DNA of 64,000 nucleotides from Starkeya sp. ORNL1 (GTDB lineage: Bacteria > Pseudomonadota > Alphaproteobacteria > Rhizobiales > Xanthobacteraceae), in contig NZ_CP048834.1 in assembly GCF_012971745.1 (NCBI RefSeq), positions 3,038,001-3,102,000 of the forward strand, written 5' to 3'. Position 1 is the stretch's first letter. Each line of letters starts with the position of its first letter. Of this stretch, positions 42,537 through 50,776 are shown in pieces. Made by a program: the position numbers and the translations under genes. The notes under the pieces are model-generated. The model searched no databases. It was not told the origin of the DNA and worked only from the letters and a program-made list of their open reading frames with translations.

Positions 42537-44033
42537 TCACGTGGCCAAGCGTGGATTGCGCAAAAGCAGCACGAGTGGGCTCACGATCAGCATCGCGATC
42601 ATCATTAGCTCGAACTGGTCGATGATCCCGACAAATGCTGCCTGGTGAGTAACCAAATGATTCAGTGTCGCGAGGGCAGGCCCGGTGATCTCCCCGGTAG
42701 GGTGAGCGGCTGCACGGAACGGCGTAAGGTTCTTTGCGAGCGCCAGGTGCATCGCCTGGGTTGTGTCGTAAAAGAATATCTGGACCAACGCGATGCCGAT
42801 CGTGCTGCCGTAAAGGCGGGAGAGATTGAAGAGCATTGTGCCATCTGCGCGGAACGCCGGATCGAGCGTAGCGAAAGCCGTATTCGTGAGCGCAGGCAAC
42901 AAGATGCCTAAGCCCGCTCCCTGGAACACGCCAGCGACGATGACGGGCCGCCAGTCCATCGCCGGTGAATAGCCGAGCATTCGCCAATTCGCGTAGATCA
43001 CGAGAACCAGCCCGACGGCCACAAGCAGCCGCTTGTCGATTCGCGCTGGAATGCGGACCGTCAGTATCAGCGCGCCCACGAGCGCGATGCTGCGCGGAAT
43101 TGCCATATAGCCTGTGGTGTCAGCCGGGTAGCCAAGTAGCTCGTCAAGCATCGGCGACGTCAATGCCATTGTCGGCAGCAGCACAAGGCCAACTGCAAAG
43201 TACATGATCGTAGAAATAATGAAATTTCGATCTTTGAACAAGGCTTTATCGAGATAATGGACCTTTGCGGTCAGGACATGCACGAAATAGAGATAGAAAC
43301 CGAGTGCCGAAGCAGTCGCCTCTGCCCATATTTCGGCTGAGTTGAACCACTCCATACGTTCACCACGGTCAAGCAGCAGCTGCAGACCAATCAAGCCTAG
43401 CGAGAACGCTGCCAGGCCGAAGAAGTCGAAGGGCAGTGTTTGCTCGACCCGCTTCTCCCGAAGCGTGAGCGCCACTGTGAAAGAAATTAGCCCCGCAATC
43501 GGTAGACTGACATAAAAGATCAAGCGCCAATCGTGATACTCACAGAGCCAGCCGCCGATGCTTGGGCCGCTCACGATGCCCAGCACGGAAATCACTGTCC
43601 ACACCAAGCTTATGCCGGCCCGTCGCACAGGCGGCGCTATGTCGAGCAGGATCGCCAAGGATAGCGGAGCTAGGATGCCGCTCGCGCCGCCTTGGACGAA
43701 GCGGGCGGCGATGAACTGCAGCGACGTGTCCGCACGCGTGGCAAGCACAAGGCCAAGAGCGAAAACGACGATCGAGACCTGATAGACGGCCTTTCGCCCA
43801 TAGCGGCTCGCGAGCCAATGTGCCAACGGCATGGTGACGATGCTCGCCGCGAGGTATGAGGAAAATACCCAACCGGCCTCGTCGTCGGCCATCGAAAGGG
43901 TACCTTGGATATGAAGCAAGGCCGCATTTGGCAGTGAGACATTGACCGCTTGAATATAAGTCGCTGCTAGTGCCGCAACTGTAAGGGCGCGGCGGCCGTC
44001 GGCTGCAGCGTTCGATTCCATCAGGACACTCAT
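42537..44033 (-). CDS. DHA2-family MFS efflux transporter (EmrB-like)
   Basis: This 498-residue 14-helix drug:H+ antiporter has the MFS motif A variant LASRYGRKAVY near residue 80 and the motif C region GIVSGPSIGGWL near 155. It works with the adjacent HlyD-type adaptor to expel toxic compounds across both membranes. ATG 44033 overlaps the stop of the adaptor gene (ATGA), which argues against an upstream in-frame ATG at 44078. It is divergently controlled with the TetR gene. Confidence 0.9.
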   Translation of the reverse strand: MSVLMESNAAADGRRALTVAALAATYIQAVNVSLPNAALLHIQGTLSMADDEAGWVFSSYLAASIVTMPLAHWLASRYGRKAVYQVSIVVFALGLVLATRADTSLQFIAARFVQGGASGILAPLSLAILLDIAPPVRRAGISLVWTVISVLGIVSGPSIGGWLCEYHDWRLIFYVSLPIAGLISFTVALTLREKRVEQTLPFDFFGLAAFSLGLIGLQLLLDRGERMEWFNSAEIWAEATASALGFYLYFVHVLTAKVHYLDKALFKDRNFIISTIMYFAVGLVLLPTMALTSPMLDELLGYPADTTGYMAIPRSIALVGALILTVRIPARIDKRLLVAVGLVLVIYANWRMLGYSPAMDWRPVIVAGVFQGAGLGILLPALTNTAFATLDPAFRADGTMLFNLSRLYGSTIGIALVQIFFYDTTQAMHLALAKNLTPFRAAAHPTGEITGPALATLNHLVTHQAAFVGIIDQFELMMIAMLIVSPLVLLLRNPRLAT

Positions 44034-45259
44034 TTGGCCGCCTCCACCGCGAGGACAGCCTGGAAGGGATGGCGCCACGTGCGCCGATAGCCCGTATCCA
44101 CCCTCACGTTGGCACTGACGCCGGAGAACAGCGGTAGGCTCGGATCGACCTCATCGAGCTCAAGGCGGACCGGCAGACGCTGGACGACCTTAACCCAATT
44201 ACCCGTCGCGTTCTCGGGCGGGAGGACCGCAAAATCTGATCCGGTTCCCGGGCTCATACTGACGATGTGAGCCCTAAAGGTATGGTCCGGATAGGCGTCA
44301 ACGTCGATTGCTGCCTCCTGCCCCGGACGCATATGTGTCAGGCCCGTCTCCCGGAAATTCGCCTCGATCCAGATGTGTCGGCTAGACATCAGCGAAAACA
44401 CGGCTGCACCGGGACTAACAAAGTCGCCGATTTGAAGGTCATCGACTCTTGTCACGATGCCGTCATCGGGCGCCGTCACCGCAGCATAAGAGAGGTTGAG
44501 CCTGGCCCGATCTAGCTCGGCCCTCGCTGCGCGAACCGACGGATGGCGATCTACCTCGATATTCGGATCGCCATTCAACGCAACCACGGTGCTGGCGATC
44601 TGCTGTTCGATCGATGCGATGTGCTGTCGGGCGACCTTCAGGTCGGTCTCGGCTCTCTCATAGGCAGCGCGTGGTGTCCAATCAGAAGCAACAAGCGACT
44701 TCTTGCGGCCGAACTCGCGTTCAGCGAATTCCGCGGAATCCTTTGCCGATTGGAGCTCCGTCAGTTGCCGACGATAGGTCGCCCTAAGCCCGCCAACCTC
44801 GAGACGCGCGCTGCCCAGCCGCGCCTCCGCCTGATCGACTGAGATCTGATACGGCTCCGGATCGATACGGAACAGGAGTTGGCCTCGTCGGACGCGCTGA
44901 TTGTCCACGATGGCAATTTCGATTGCTTGGCCAGCGACCCTCGCGTTGATCGTTTCCTTTGCAACCCGGACAAAGGCATCATCCGTCGACACATAGGGCT
45001 CCTCACTCAAATAGAATCCCGCACCGACAGAAGCCGCAATTAGTGGAAGGATGATTAGCAAGGGACGGCGCAGGCGCTCCCGTAGGGTCCTACTCGGTAT
45101 CAAAGCGCCTTGGCCCACTCCGGGACCATCTATTCCCTCCCTCGACTGCACACTGATCTGTGAGAGCCGCGCCACATTCTCCGCGTCCCCAGCGATTTCG
45201 GAAATCGTCAAACAGCCGTGTGGCGCAGGCGAGGAGTGCATGGTGGGTCTCATAGGCAT
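44030..45259 (-). CDS. HlyD/EmrA-family membrane fusion protein
   Basis: This 409-residue periplasmic adaptor has one N-terminal transmembrane helix (about residues 63-81, PLLIILPLIAASVGAGFYL), a lipoyl-like domain split by a long coiled-coil hairpin (about 140-220) and a beta-barrel with the family phrase VTAPDDGIVTRV. It connects the MFS pump to an outer-membrane channel. Start ATG 45259 is tentative: ATGs at 45253 and 45241 are also in frame, none has a good ribosome binding site, and 45259 lies next to a TetR operator candidate. Confidence 0.85.
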   Translation of the reverse strand: MPMRPTMHSSPAPHGCLTISEIAGDAENVARLSQISVQSREGIDGPGVGQGALIPSRTLRERLRRPLLIILPLIAASVGAGFYLSEEPYVSTDDAFVRVAKETINARVAGQAIEIAIVDNQRVRRGQLLFRIDPEPYQISVDQAEARLGSARLEVGGLRATYRRQLTELQSAKDSAEFAEREFGRKKSLVASDWTPRAAYERAETDLKVARQHIASIEQQIASTVVALNGDPNIEVDRHPSVRAARAELDRARLNLSYAAVTAPDDGIVTRVDDLQIGDFVSPGAAVFSLMSSRHIWIEANFRETGLTHMRPGQEAAIDVDAYPDHTFRAHIVSMSPGTGSDFAVLPPENATGNWVKVVQRLPVRLELDEVDPSLPLFSGVSANVRVDTGYRRTWRHPFQAVLAVEAAK

Positions 45260-45262
45260 TGA

Positions 45263-45335
45263 ATTTTGTACTGCGTCGCATAAATATGGACGACTGAAAT
45301 CGCCGTCAAGGTTTTTGTGCGAAATGGTACAAAAT
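45263..45335. promoter_or_regulatory. Inverted operator pair between efflux operon and TetR gene
   Basis: ATTTTGTAC (45263-45271) and its exact reverse complement GTACAAAAT (45327-45335) face each other across the 64-bp divergent start region. One lies at the adaptor start and the other at the TetR start. This symmetric arrangement is that expected of a TetR repressor blocking both promoters. Confidence 0.55.
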
Positions 45336-45947
45336 AGAGACACGAAGACTACGCGTCGAGGGCGGCCACGCGCGTATGACCCCCAAGCGGCACTGCAGCG
45401 AGCGAGAGACAAATTCTGGATGAGTGGATACTCCAGAACATCCCTTGACGAAATTTGCGCCGCGACCGGAATGAACCGGCCGAGCCTCTACGCGGCTTTC
45501 GGCGATAAGCATTCGCTCTATCTGAAGGCGCTCGAACAATATTGGAGCCTAGTTCTTGGAGCGACGACAGGGGCGCTCCAAGACAGCGACCAAACACTGC
45601 GCGAGGCCCTAATGCGCGCGTATGACGAGCAATTATCAATCTACTTCTCTGAAGACGGTTCGTCGCGCGGCTGCTTTGCAATCGGCACCGCCACAACCGA
45701 GGCCGCCGAGGATCGTGAGATCCGGGATGTCCTCGCGGAGGGACTTCGCGGGCTCGATGCTGACTTCGAAGCCCGTCTCCAAATAGCGCACCAGAGAGGT
45801 GAACTGAAGAACGACGCCAATCCCGCGGCGCTGGCAGTCCTGGCATCCGCTACGCTACATACCCTTGCGATCCGTGCCCGAGCAGGCGTCAACCTCGCCG
45901 ATCTAAGGGAGATTGCGCGAAAGGCAGTGGATGTCATCTGCGGATGA
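45324..45947 (+). CDS. TetR-family transcriptional regulator
   Basis: This 207-residue repressor has the TetR N-terminal DNA-binding domain (TSLDEICAATGMNRPSLYAAF, read as TSLDEICAATG then MNRPSLYAAF, residues about 41-61, followed by DKHSLYLKAL) and a C-terminal ligand domain resembling the AcrR/TetR_C efflux group. ATG 45324 begins in an inverted-repeat half-site. It is divergent from the HlyD/MFS efflux operon, so it probably represses it until a toxic ligand binds. Confidence 0.9.
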   Translation: MVQNRDTKTTRRGRPRAYDPQAALQRARDKFWMSGYSRTSLDEICAATGMNRPSLYAAFGDKHSLYLKALEQYWSLVLGATTGALQDSDQTLREALMRAYDEQLSIYFSEDGSSRGCFAIGTATTEAAEDREIRDVLAEGLRGLDADFEARLQIAHQRGELKNDANPAALAVLASATLHTLAIRARAGVNLADLREIARKAVDVICG

Positions 45948-46225
45948 CCGGCGGACGATCGATCGGAATGGATCAGGCGACGTATGTCTCGCCGCCCGTG
46001 CTCCTCGTTTGTGCTGGTCCGGTTTAACCGTCGGGCTCCCCGGTCAATGGTCAAAAAATACCGATCATCCAAGATCACCGAATCCTTTCCGTTGATGTTA
46101 CTTGTGACGAGAATCCTGCGCCGGACGGGTAATGACCAAGTGTAGGACATGACGTTTCTCCTCTTGGCGCGTCATTGCCTAGCTAGTCGTTTCCATGTAC
46201 GGCCATGACAGCTATTGAGGCGACT
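45948..46225 (-). pseudogene. Cupin-like gene remnant (N-terminal part)
   Basis: An ATG at 46150 with a near-ideal ribosome binding site (AAGAGGAG) starts a frame whose first 40 residues resemble the N-terminus of small cupin proteins (RRILVTSNINGKDSVILDD). The similarity fades after about 46050, and the frame then runs antisense through the TetR gene, so only the gene head seems to survive. A 29-bp element lies 75 bp upstream. The cupin call rests on a short segment and may be wrong. Confidence 0.3.
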
Positions 46226-46254
46226 GTACATTGGTGTCGCCGGTACCTTCGTAT
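46226..46254 (+). promoter_or_regulatory. 29-bp double-palindrome element A
   Basis: Site 1 is GTACATTGGTGT, the spacer CGCCG, site 2 GTACCTTCGTAT. It lies 75 bp upstream of the cupin-like remnant start (ATG 46150, - strand). The region to its right, 46255-46567, has no recognisable gene, so the remnant is the only plausible target. Confidence 0.65.
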
Positions 46255-46567
46255 TAGGCCAAGGAGACCATGGGTCTGCACCCCTCGCTCGCTGAGGCAG
46301 CGAATCGCGGGAGCGGCACCGTAGCGCTATGAGTAAGCGGTAGTGGGCGGACCCGAGAAAGAGCGGCGATTACGCTTGGTAAACCTCGATAGGCATTCCC
46401 GGCGCGTCGCCAACGACATACACCCGCTCTCAACAATACGGCCGTTGACGATACCGTTGGCCAGCGCTCCTACCTACCTTGCCAATGAGGTGGTGGGCGA
46501 GAGTGGCCGTATCGACCGGCTGCTCCGGCCGAGCAAGCGGCCGAAGGCGACCCCAGACGCAATCGGT
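46255..46567. other. Intergenic stretch, nothing recognised
   Basis: These 313 bp contain short open frames on both strands with no domain or convincing ribosome binding site. They may hold decayed coding sequence, but I could not assign a family. Confidence 0.35.
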
Positions 46568-46948
46568 TCAGGGCATCCGCTCGACCCATTCCGCGCGTGA
46601 GGGTCCTGGCTCGAACGGATCGCTGAAGTACTGAGTTTCGTGAGCCACCTTCCCATCGCGGAACTCCATGATGCTCACGGTGTAAGAGGGCCGCCCGTCA
46701 TAGCTGAGGACAAATTCAGTGACCCAGAGATTACCAGCGCCGGTTATCCGCCGTACTGTGAAGCGTTTCCGGTTCGGCTGGGCGGCGCGGGAGGCCTGGA
46801 TATTCCGGCGCCCGCGGATGCGCTCGCCGGATTGCGGATACTCAAGCACTGAATCCTCCCGATAAAGCTTGTGCTCCGCCTCGAGATCGTTCGCATCGGA
46901 GGCAACCCAGTGGCGATCCAAGGCCGCTCGAATTTCTGCGTCCTTCAT
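46568..46948 (-). CDS. SnoaL-like/nuclear transport factor 2 family protein
   Basis: This 126-residue cone-shaped alpha+beta protein is of the NTF2/SnoaL superfamily, which includes small isomerases, hydrolases, epoxide hydrolases and ligand-binding proteins. Typical phrases are RAALDRHWVASDANDLEAEH and the ending SIMEFRDGKVAHETQYFSDP. AAGGAG lies 8 bp before ATG 46948. Its upstream region is shared with the DJ-1/PfpI gene, where 29-bp element H lies 238 bp away. Confidence 0.82.
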   Translation of the reverse strand: MKDAEIRAALDRHWVASDANDLEAEHKLYREDSVLEYPQSGERIRGRRNIQASRAAQPNRKRFTVRRITGAGNLWVTEFVLSYDGRPSYTVSIMEFRDGKVAHETQYFSDPFEPGPSRAEWVERMP

Positions 46949-47186
46949 ATCAGATCTCCTTGACCATGGCCGTCGACCTCAGAATGCCGACCGCTGTACT
47001 TGGCACACTCTCGCAGAGTACGGCTGGCCGGCTGGTCGAAGCCGAACCGACTTTTCCCTGTCGTCTGCCTTTCTTGGTGCACCCGTCTCGCGCAACTCGC
47101 GCCCGGGCGCAATTATACCGCGATCGCAACCACCTCCCGCTTCTTCGCTTGTGAAAGTTAAATCACGATCGTTCCTTCGCGAATTG
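46949..47186. other. Divergent intergenic region, left part
   Basis: The space between the SnoaL-like gene and the DJ-1/PfpI gene is 337 bp. This part has no gene and should hold the SnoaL-like promoter. Element H and the DJ-1 promoter fill the right part. Confidence 0.35.
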
Positions 47187-47215
47187 ATACGATGGTCTCA
47201 CCGATACCAACGTGC
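47187..47215 (-). promoter_or_regulatory. 29-bp double-palindrome element H, upstream of DJ-1/PfpI gene
   Basis: On the - strand, site 1 is GCACGTTGGTAT, the spacer CGGTG and site 2 AGACCATCGTAT. The element ends 70 bp before the ATG of the DJ-1/PfpI gene. The TTGCAC flank before site 1 also occurs at elements B and C. Confidence 0.65.
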
Positions 47216-47285
47216 AACTGCTTTTGCTCGGAACCTGTGGCGGAATGACAGCCGCCGGTTCCGCCTCATACACTGGAGAAGGACG

Positions 47286-47996
47286 ATGAGGGTTCTGATG
47301 GTATTGACGTCGCACGACAAGCTCGGTGATACCGGCCGCAAGACCGGCTTCTGGCTCGAGGAAGGGGCCGCCCCGTATTACGTGTTCCGTGATGCCGGCG
47401 TCGCCTTGACACTCGCCTCCCCCAAGGGGGGTGAACCGCCGATTGATCCGAAGAGCGACCTGCCCGAGAACCAGACGCCGGCTATGGCGCGGTTCAAGCA
47501 GGATCTCGCAGCACAGAGGGACTTTGCCAACACCCAAAAGCTCGAAAATATGCGTTCGGAGGATTTTGACGCGATCTTCTATTCTGGTGGCCACGGGCCA
47601 ATGTGGGATCTGGTAGACAGTCTGGTCTCCATTGCACTGATCGAATCCTTCTACAACGCTGGCAAGCCAGTGGCCGCCGTCTGCCATGCTCCGGCGGTGC
47701 TTCATCGCGTTACATTCCGGGGCGAGCCGATCGTGCGAGGTAAACGCGTCACGGGCTTCGCCAATAGCGAAGAAGAAGAAGTTCAACTCACCCATGTCGT
47801 CCCATTTCTTGTCGAGGATGAGCTCAAGCGCCTCGGTGGACTCTTTGAAAAGGCGCCGAATTGGCAGAGTTTCGTCATTACCGATGGGCGACTGATCACG
47901 GGACAGAACCCAGCTTCCTCGACCGATGGCGCCGAGGCCCTGCTACGGCTGGTCTCCCAGTTGAAGACTTCGGAGCACACCTCAAACGCCGCGTGA
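47286..47996 (+). CDS. DJ-1/PfpI-family protein (Hsp31-like)
   Basis: This 236-residue protein is of the class-I glutamine-amidotransferase-like DJ-1/PfpI superfamily. The nucleophilic cysteine elbow is AAVCHAPAVL (about residue 137), and the GGHGPMWDL segment supplies the oxyanion region. Relatives act as glyoxalase III/methylglyoxalases or chaperones against reactive-carbonyl damage. GGAGAAGG precedes ATG 47286. Element H lies upstream, so it is a likely member of the stress regulon. Confidence 0.87.
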   Translation: MRVLMVLTSHDKLGDTGRKTGFWLEEGAAPYYVFRDAGVALTLASPKGGEPPIDPKSDLPENQTPAMARFKQDLAAQRDFANTQKLENMRSEDFDAIFYSGGHGPMWDLVDSLVSIALIESFYNAGKPVAAVCHAPAVLHRVTFRGEPIVRGKRVTGFANSEEEEVQLTHVVPFLVEDELKRLGGLFEKAPNWQSFVITDGRLITGQNPASSTDGAEALLRLVSQLKTSEHTSNAA

Positions 47997-48166
47997 CTGA
48001 TGCTACTCGGCCGCCATCTACAATACCGCGCGGCGCTTCAAGTCATCCTCTCCAATCCTACCGGGCCGGCATTCAGCCGGCCTGGCATATGCTGCGATCG
48101 CCTCCCCCTGGCCCCGGCAGTGCAGAGCCAGCCGGGAGTGCCGGTACGGCTATTTGGGGGCAATTC

Positions 48167-48907
48167 ATGCACGGCATTGGCATCGGTTCTCAAACGCACC
48201 TCCATCCGAACAACTGCGGCACGCAGCAGCCGAGGGGCGATGGTTGGATCATCGCTTTCAGTCATGAGCTCGCTCAGTCGATCGCCGCGATCGCATTGCA
48301 TGGTCAGGCCAGCAAGCAGTGGTTGGATGGCATCGAACTCGCCCATGAGGAGGCTCGCGCAAACATCGATGAAATAGTCCAGAACGCACTGCGAGCTGGT
48401 GAGATCCTTCGTCGCATTCGCGCGCTGTCTGGAAGCGGAGAGCTCGAATTGGTGGAACTTGATCTCAACGAACTCATGGCGACGTGCGCGGCGACGATTG
48501 AGAGCGAACTCATCTGGAACAATGTACGTCTGTGCGTCACCTATTCACAAGCCGCGCCACGTGTGTCCGGCGACAGCATGATGCTCGCAACGGCCATTCT
48601 TAACTTACTACGCAATGGCCTTTCGGCGATGGCGCGGGTGGACGATCGGGCGCTAGAGCTTCGCTTGCGGTCGTGTTGGGATGCCAGGGGAGTACGTGTG
48701 ACTGTGACGGACAACGGAGTCGGAATGGACGGTAGGGACCTCGATCTGCCATTCAGGTCATTCTTTACTACCGAGGCTAATGGAATGGGAGTCGGGCTGT
48801 CACTGTGTCGGGCAATCGTCGAACTACATGGAGGGTCGATTTGGGCCGAGAACAATGATGGCCACGGAGCCGCTTTTCACATTGTTCTGCCGCGGCTTCA
48901 GCGGTGA
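48167..48907 (+). CDS. Soluble sensor-less histidine kinase
   Basis: This 246-residue kinase has a phospho-acceptor helix with His33 (AFSHELAQSIAAIALHGQ) and a complete HATPase domain (LLRNGLSAM, VTDNGVGMD, GMGVGLSLC) but no transmembrane or PAS domain. The His-box resembles the HEL-QPL kinases that work with FixJ-type regulators. GGGGG lies 6 bp before ATG 48167; the frame is open upstream without homology. It starts 170 bp after the DJ-1/PfpI gene and may be co-transcribed with it. It probably feeds the regulators at 38258-39347. Confidence 0.82.
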   Translation: MHGIGIGSQTHLHPNNCGTQQPRGDGWIIAFSHELAQSIAAIALHGQASKQWLDGIELAHEEARANIDEIVQNALRAGEILRRIRALSGSGELELVELDLNELMATCAATIESELIWNNVRLCVTYSQAAPRVSGDSMMLATAILNLLRNGLSAMARVDDRALELRLRSCWDARGVRVTVTDNGVGMDGRDLDLPFRSFFTTEANGMGVGLSLCRAIVELHGGSIWAENNDGHGAAFHIVLPRLQR

Positions 48908-48985
48908 GCACTCGCCGCAGGTCGAAAATGGACGTGAAGCAATTATAAGCTGACCCATAGCATAACTAGTTTATCAGGCGCACAC

Positions 48986-50746
48986 TTAGAGATCGAGCTG
49001 GACATCTGAAATAGGCCGCGCACAACATATGAGGGTCGATCCATCGGCCGCTTCCTCGAGAGGCTGGGGGTCGTAATTTACATCGCCATCGATCAGGCCC
49101 GTTTCGCAGGTGTGGCACACGCCACTCCGGCACGACCAACGAACCGGCACCGAGCATGCCTCCGCAAGTTCAAGAAGACTGCTGTAGCGTTCCGCCCAAG
49201 GCGTCGTCACGCCACTGCGCACGAATGTGACCGAGGGACCCGAGCCTCTCGGGCCTGCCGGTTGGTGTGGCGCACCATCAGCGTCGGATACGACGCCCGG
49301 TGCGAGCGAGGGAGCCGCTCCGAAGAGCTCGACATGGACTCGGGATTTGCTCACACCCCAACCATCGAGGCCGGAACGCAAGTCCGCGAGGAAGGTGGGC
49401 GGACCGCACAAGTAGAAATCCGCCGAGGGTGGAACGCCAATCTCGCGAAGCCACGACGCGTTGACGTGGCCCTGCTGGTCGTAGTCGACACCTGCTCGGT
49501 CGCTCGGGCCCGGTCGACTGAAGACGATGCGGGAATGGACTTCTTTCAAACCGGCCAACAGCGCCTTGACCTCCACGCCAAAGACCTCGCTTTCACCGTT
49601 TCGCGTTGAATGAATCCACCAAAGCTCTCTTCTCAAACGTGATTGAGATGCGACCGCCGCGTACAGCATGGCAAGGACGGGCGTGATGCCAACCCCTCCA
49701 CTCAGCAGGACGAGGGGCGAGTCGCTCTGGTCCAGGGTGAAGGTTCCGCGCGGCGCACTGCTCTCGAGAATATTGCCAATCTCGACCCGCTTGTGGAAAT
49801 AGCTACTGCCTGGCCCACCTTCATTCTTGACGGCGATACGATAAACGCCGGCGTCGGGCGCCCCGCAGAGTGAATAGATGCGGGAGACGATCGAGGCGCT
49901 GCCCGTTGCCGGCAGACGGAAAACGAGATGCTGCCCGGGAAGATAGGTCGGAAGCGCCGACCGGTCGATTGCTTCCAGCGTGAACGAACGAATGTCATCG
50001 CTTTCTTGGGACATCGTGACCACCCGCAGCGGCCGAAACCCGGTCCAGGCGGCCTTGGGCTCAGGAGGGACAAGGCCCGCGTTCCCGCTCAAACCCGTTT
50101 TGCTCTTCATCTCCAACAGTGATTTGAAGGAGCTTTGCCAACCGACGCTCAGCATCGGGATACGCAGCGCTCGCTCAAGATTTTCAATTGGGTGATCAGA
50201 CGAATAAAGAAGGGTGTCGATGTCGGCTACCGTCATCTGTTCCGGCCCGTCGGCCACCTTCACGATTGGATCCCCTGCCGCCACGAAGCCTTCTTCAATG
50301 ACGCGGAAATAAAATCCCGGCCGACGATGCGCAACCAAGAGCGACGGCAACTGGGCATGCTCGAGTCGGATACCGACCCTGTAGCATGTGACGCGGGGTT
50401 GGCTGACTTCGAAGAGCGCGCCGCCGATGCGATACTGGTCGCCTATGCAAACGTCGGCATCGGCAAGACCGGTGACGGTAAAATTCTCGCCAAAACTCCC
50501 GGGCTCCATCCCGGGTCTACCGAGGTATTCCTCCCAGTAGTGATATGACTCCAGCTGGTAAACCATGACAGCACGTTGCTCCCCACCGTGACCATCACGG
50601 TCGCCCTGCCCGTCACCGTCAATATTTAGCCGACGAACGAAAACCCGCCCAGGGACCGGCGACTTCCAGACTGCAGTCCGAACCGTCCGACCCTGCCATT
50701 GGATATCGCGCGGCAGCCCTACATTGACCGAGGTGAGGAACGACAT
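48986..50746 (-). CDS. MOSC-ferredoxin reductase-[2Fe-2S] fusion protein
   Basis: This 586-residue protein has three modules. An N-terminal MOSC domain (about residues 1-210; SFGENF and the conserved cysteine in PRVTCYRV) is followed by a ferredoxin-NADP reductase-type FAD/NAD unit (about 240-480; RIYSLCG, GGVGITPVLAML, FYLCGPP) and a C-terminal plant-type [2Fe-2S] domain (CRSGVCHTCETG and ICCARP). YiiM-like MOSC fusions reduce N-hydroxylated bases. It starts 30 bp after egtD in the egtB-egtD operon, an unusual neighbour, and may reduce thiol/sulfur species or N-oxygenated toxins. Confidence 0.9.
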   Translation of the reverse strand: MSFLTSVNVGLPRDIQWQGRTVRTAVWKSPVPGRVFVRRLNIDGDGQGDRDGHGGEQRAVMVYQLESYHYWEEYLGRPGMEPGSFGENFTVTGLADADVCIGDQYRIGGALFEVSQPRVTCYRVGIRLEHAQLPSLLVAHRRPGFYFRVIEEGFVAAGDPIVKVADGPEQMTVADIDTLLYSSDHPIENLERALRIPMLSVGWQSSFKSLLEMKSKTGLSGNAGLVPPEPKAAWTGFRPLRVVTMSQESDDIRSFTLEAIDRSALPTYLPGQHLVFRLPATGSASIVSRIYSLCGAPDAGVYRIAVKNEGGPGSSYFHKRVEIGNILESSAPRGTFTLDQSDSPLVLLSGGVGITPVLAMLYAAVASQSRLRRELWWIHSTRNGESEVFGVEVKALLAGLKEVHSRIVFSRPGPSDRAGVDYDQQGHVNASWLREIGVPPSADFYLCGPPTFLADLRSGLDGWGVSKSRVHVELFGAAPSLAPGVVSDADGAPHQPAGPRGSGPSVTFVRSGVTTPWAERYSSLLELAEACSVPVRWSCRSGVCHTCETGLIDGDVNYDPQPLEEAADGSTLICCARPISDVQLDL

Positions 50747-50776
50747 GGAGCCATCTCTCGCTGTAGCCGCTTTGGA

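Noticed and set aside
43889..43903. GGTACCTTGGATAT inside the MFS gene, similar to the 12-bp palindrome
   Set aside because: It lies within coding sequence, breaks the GTAT half and lacks the 5-bp-spaced partner.
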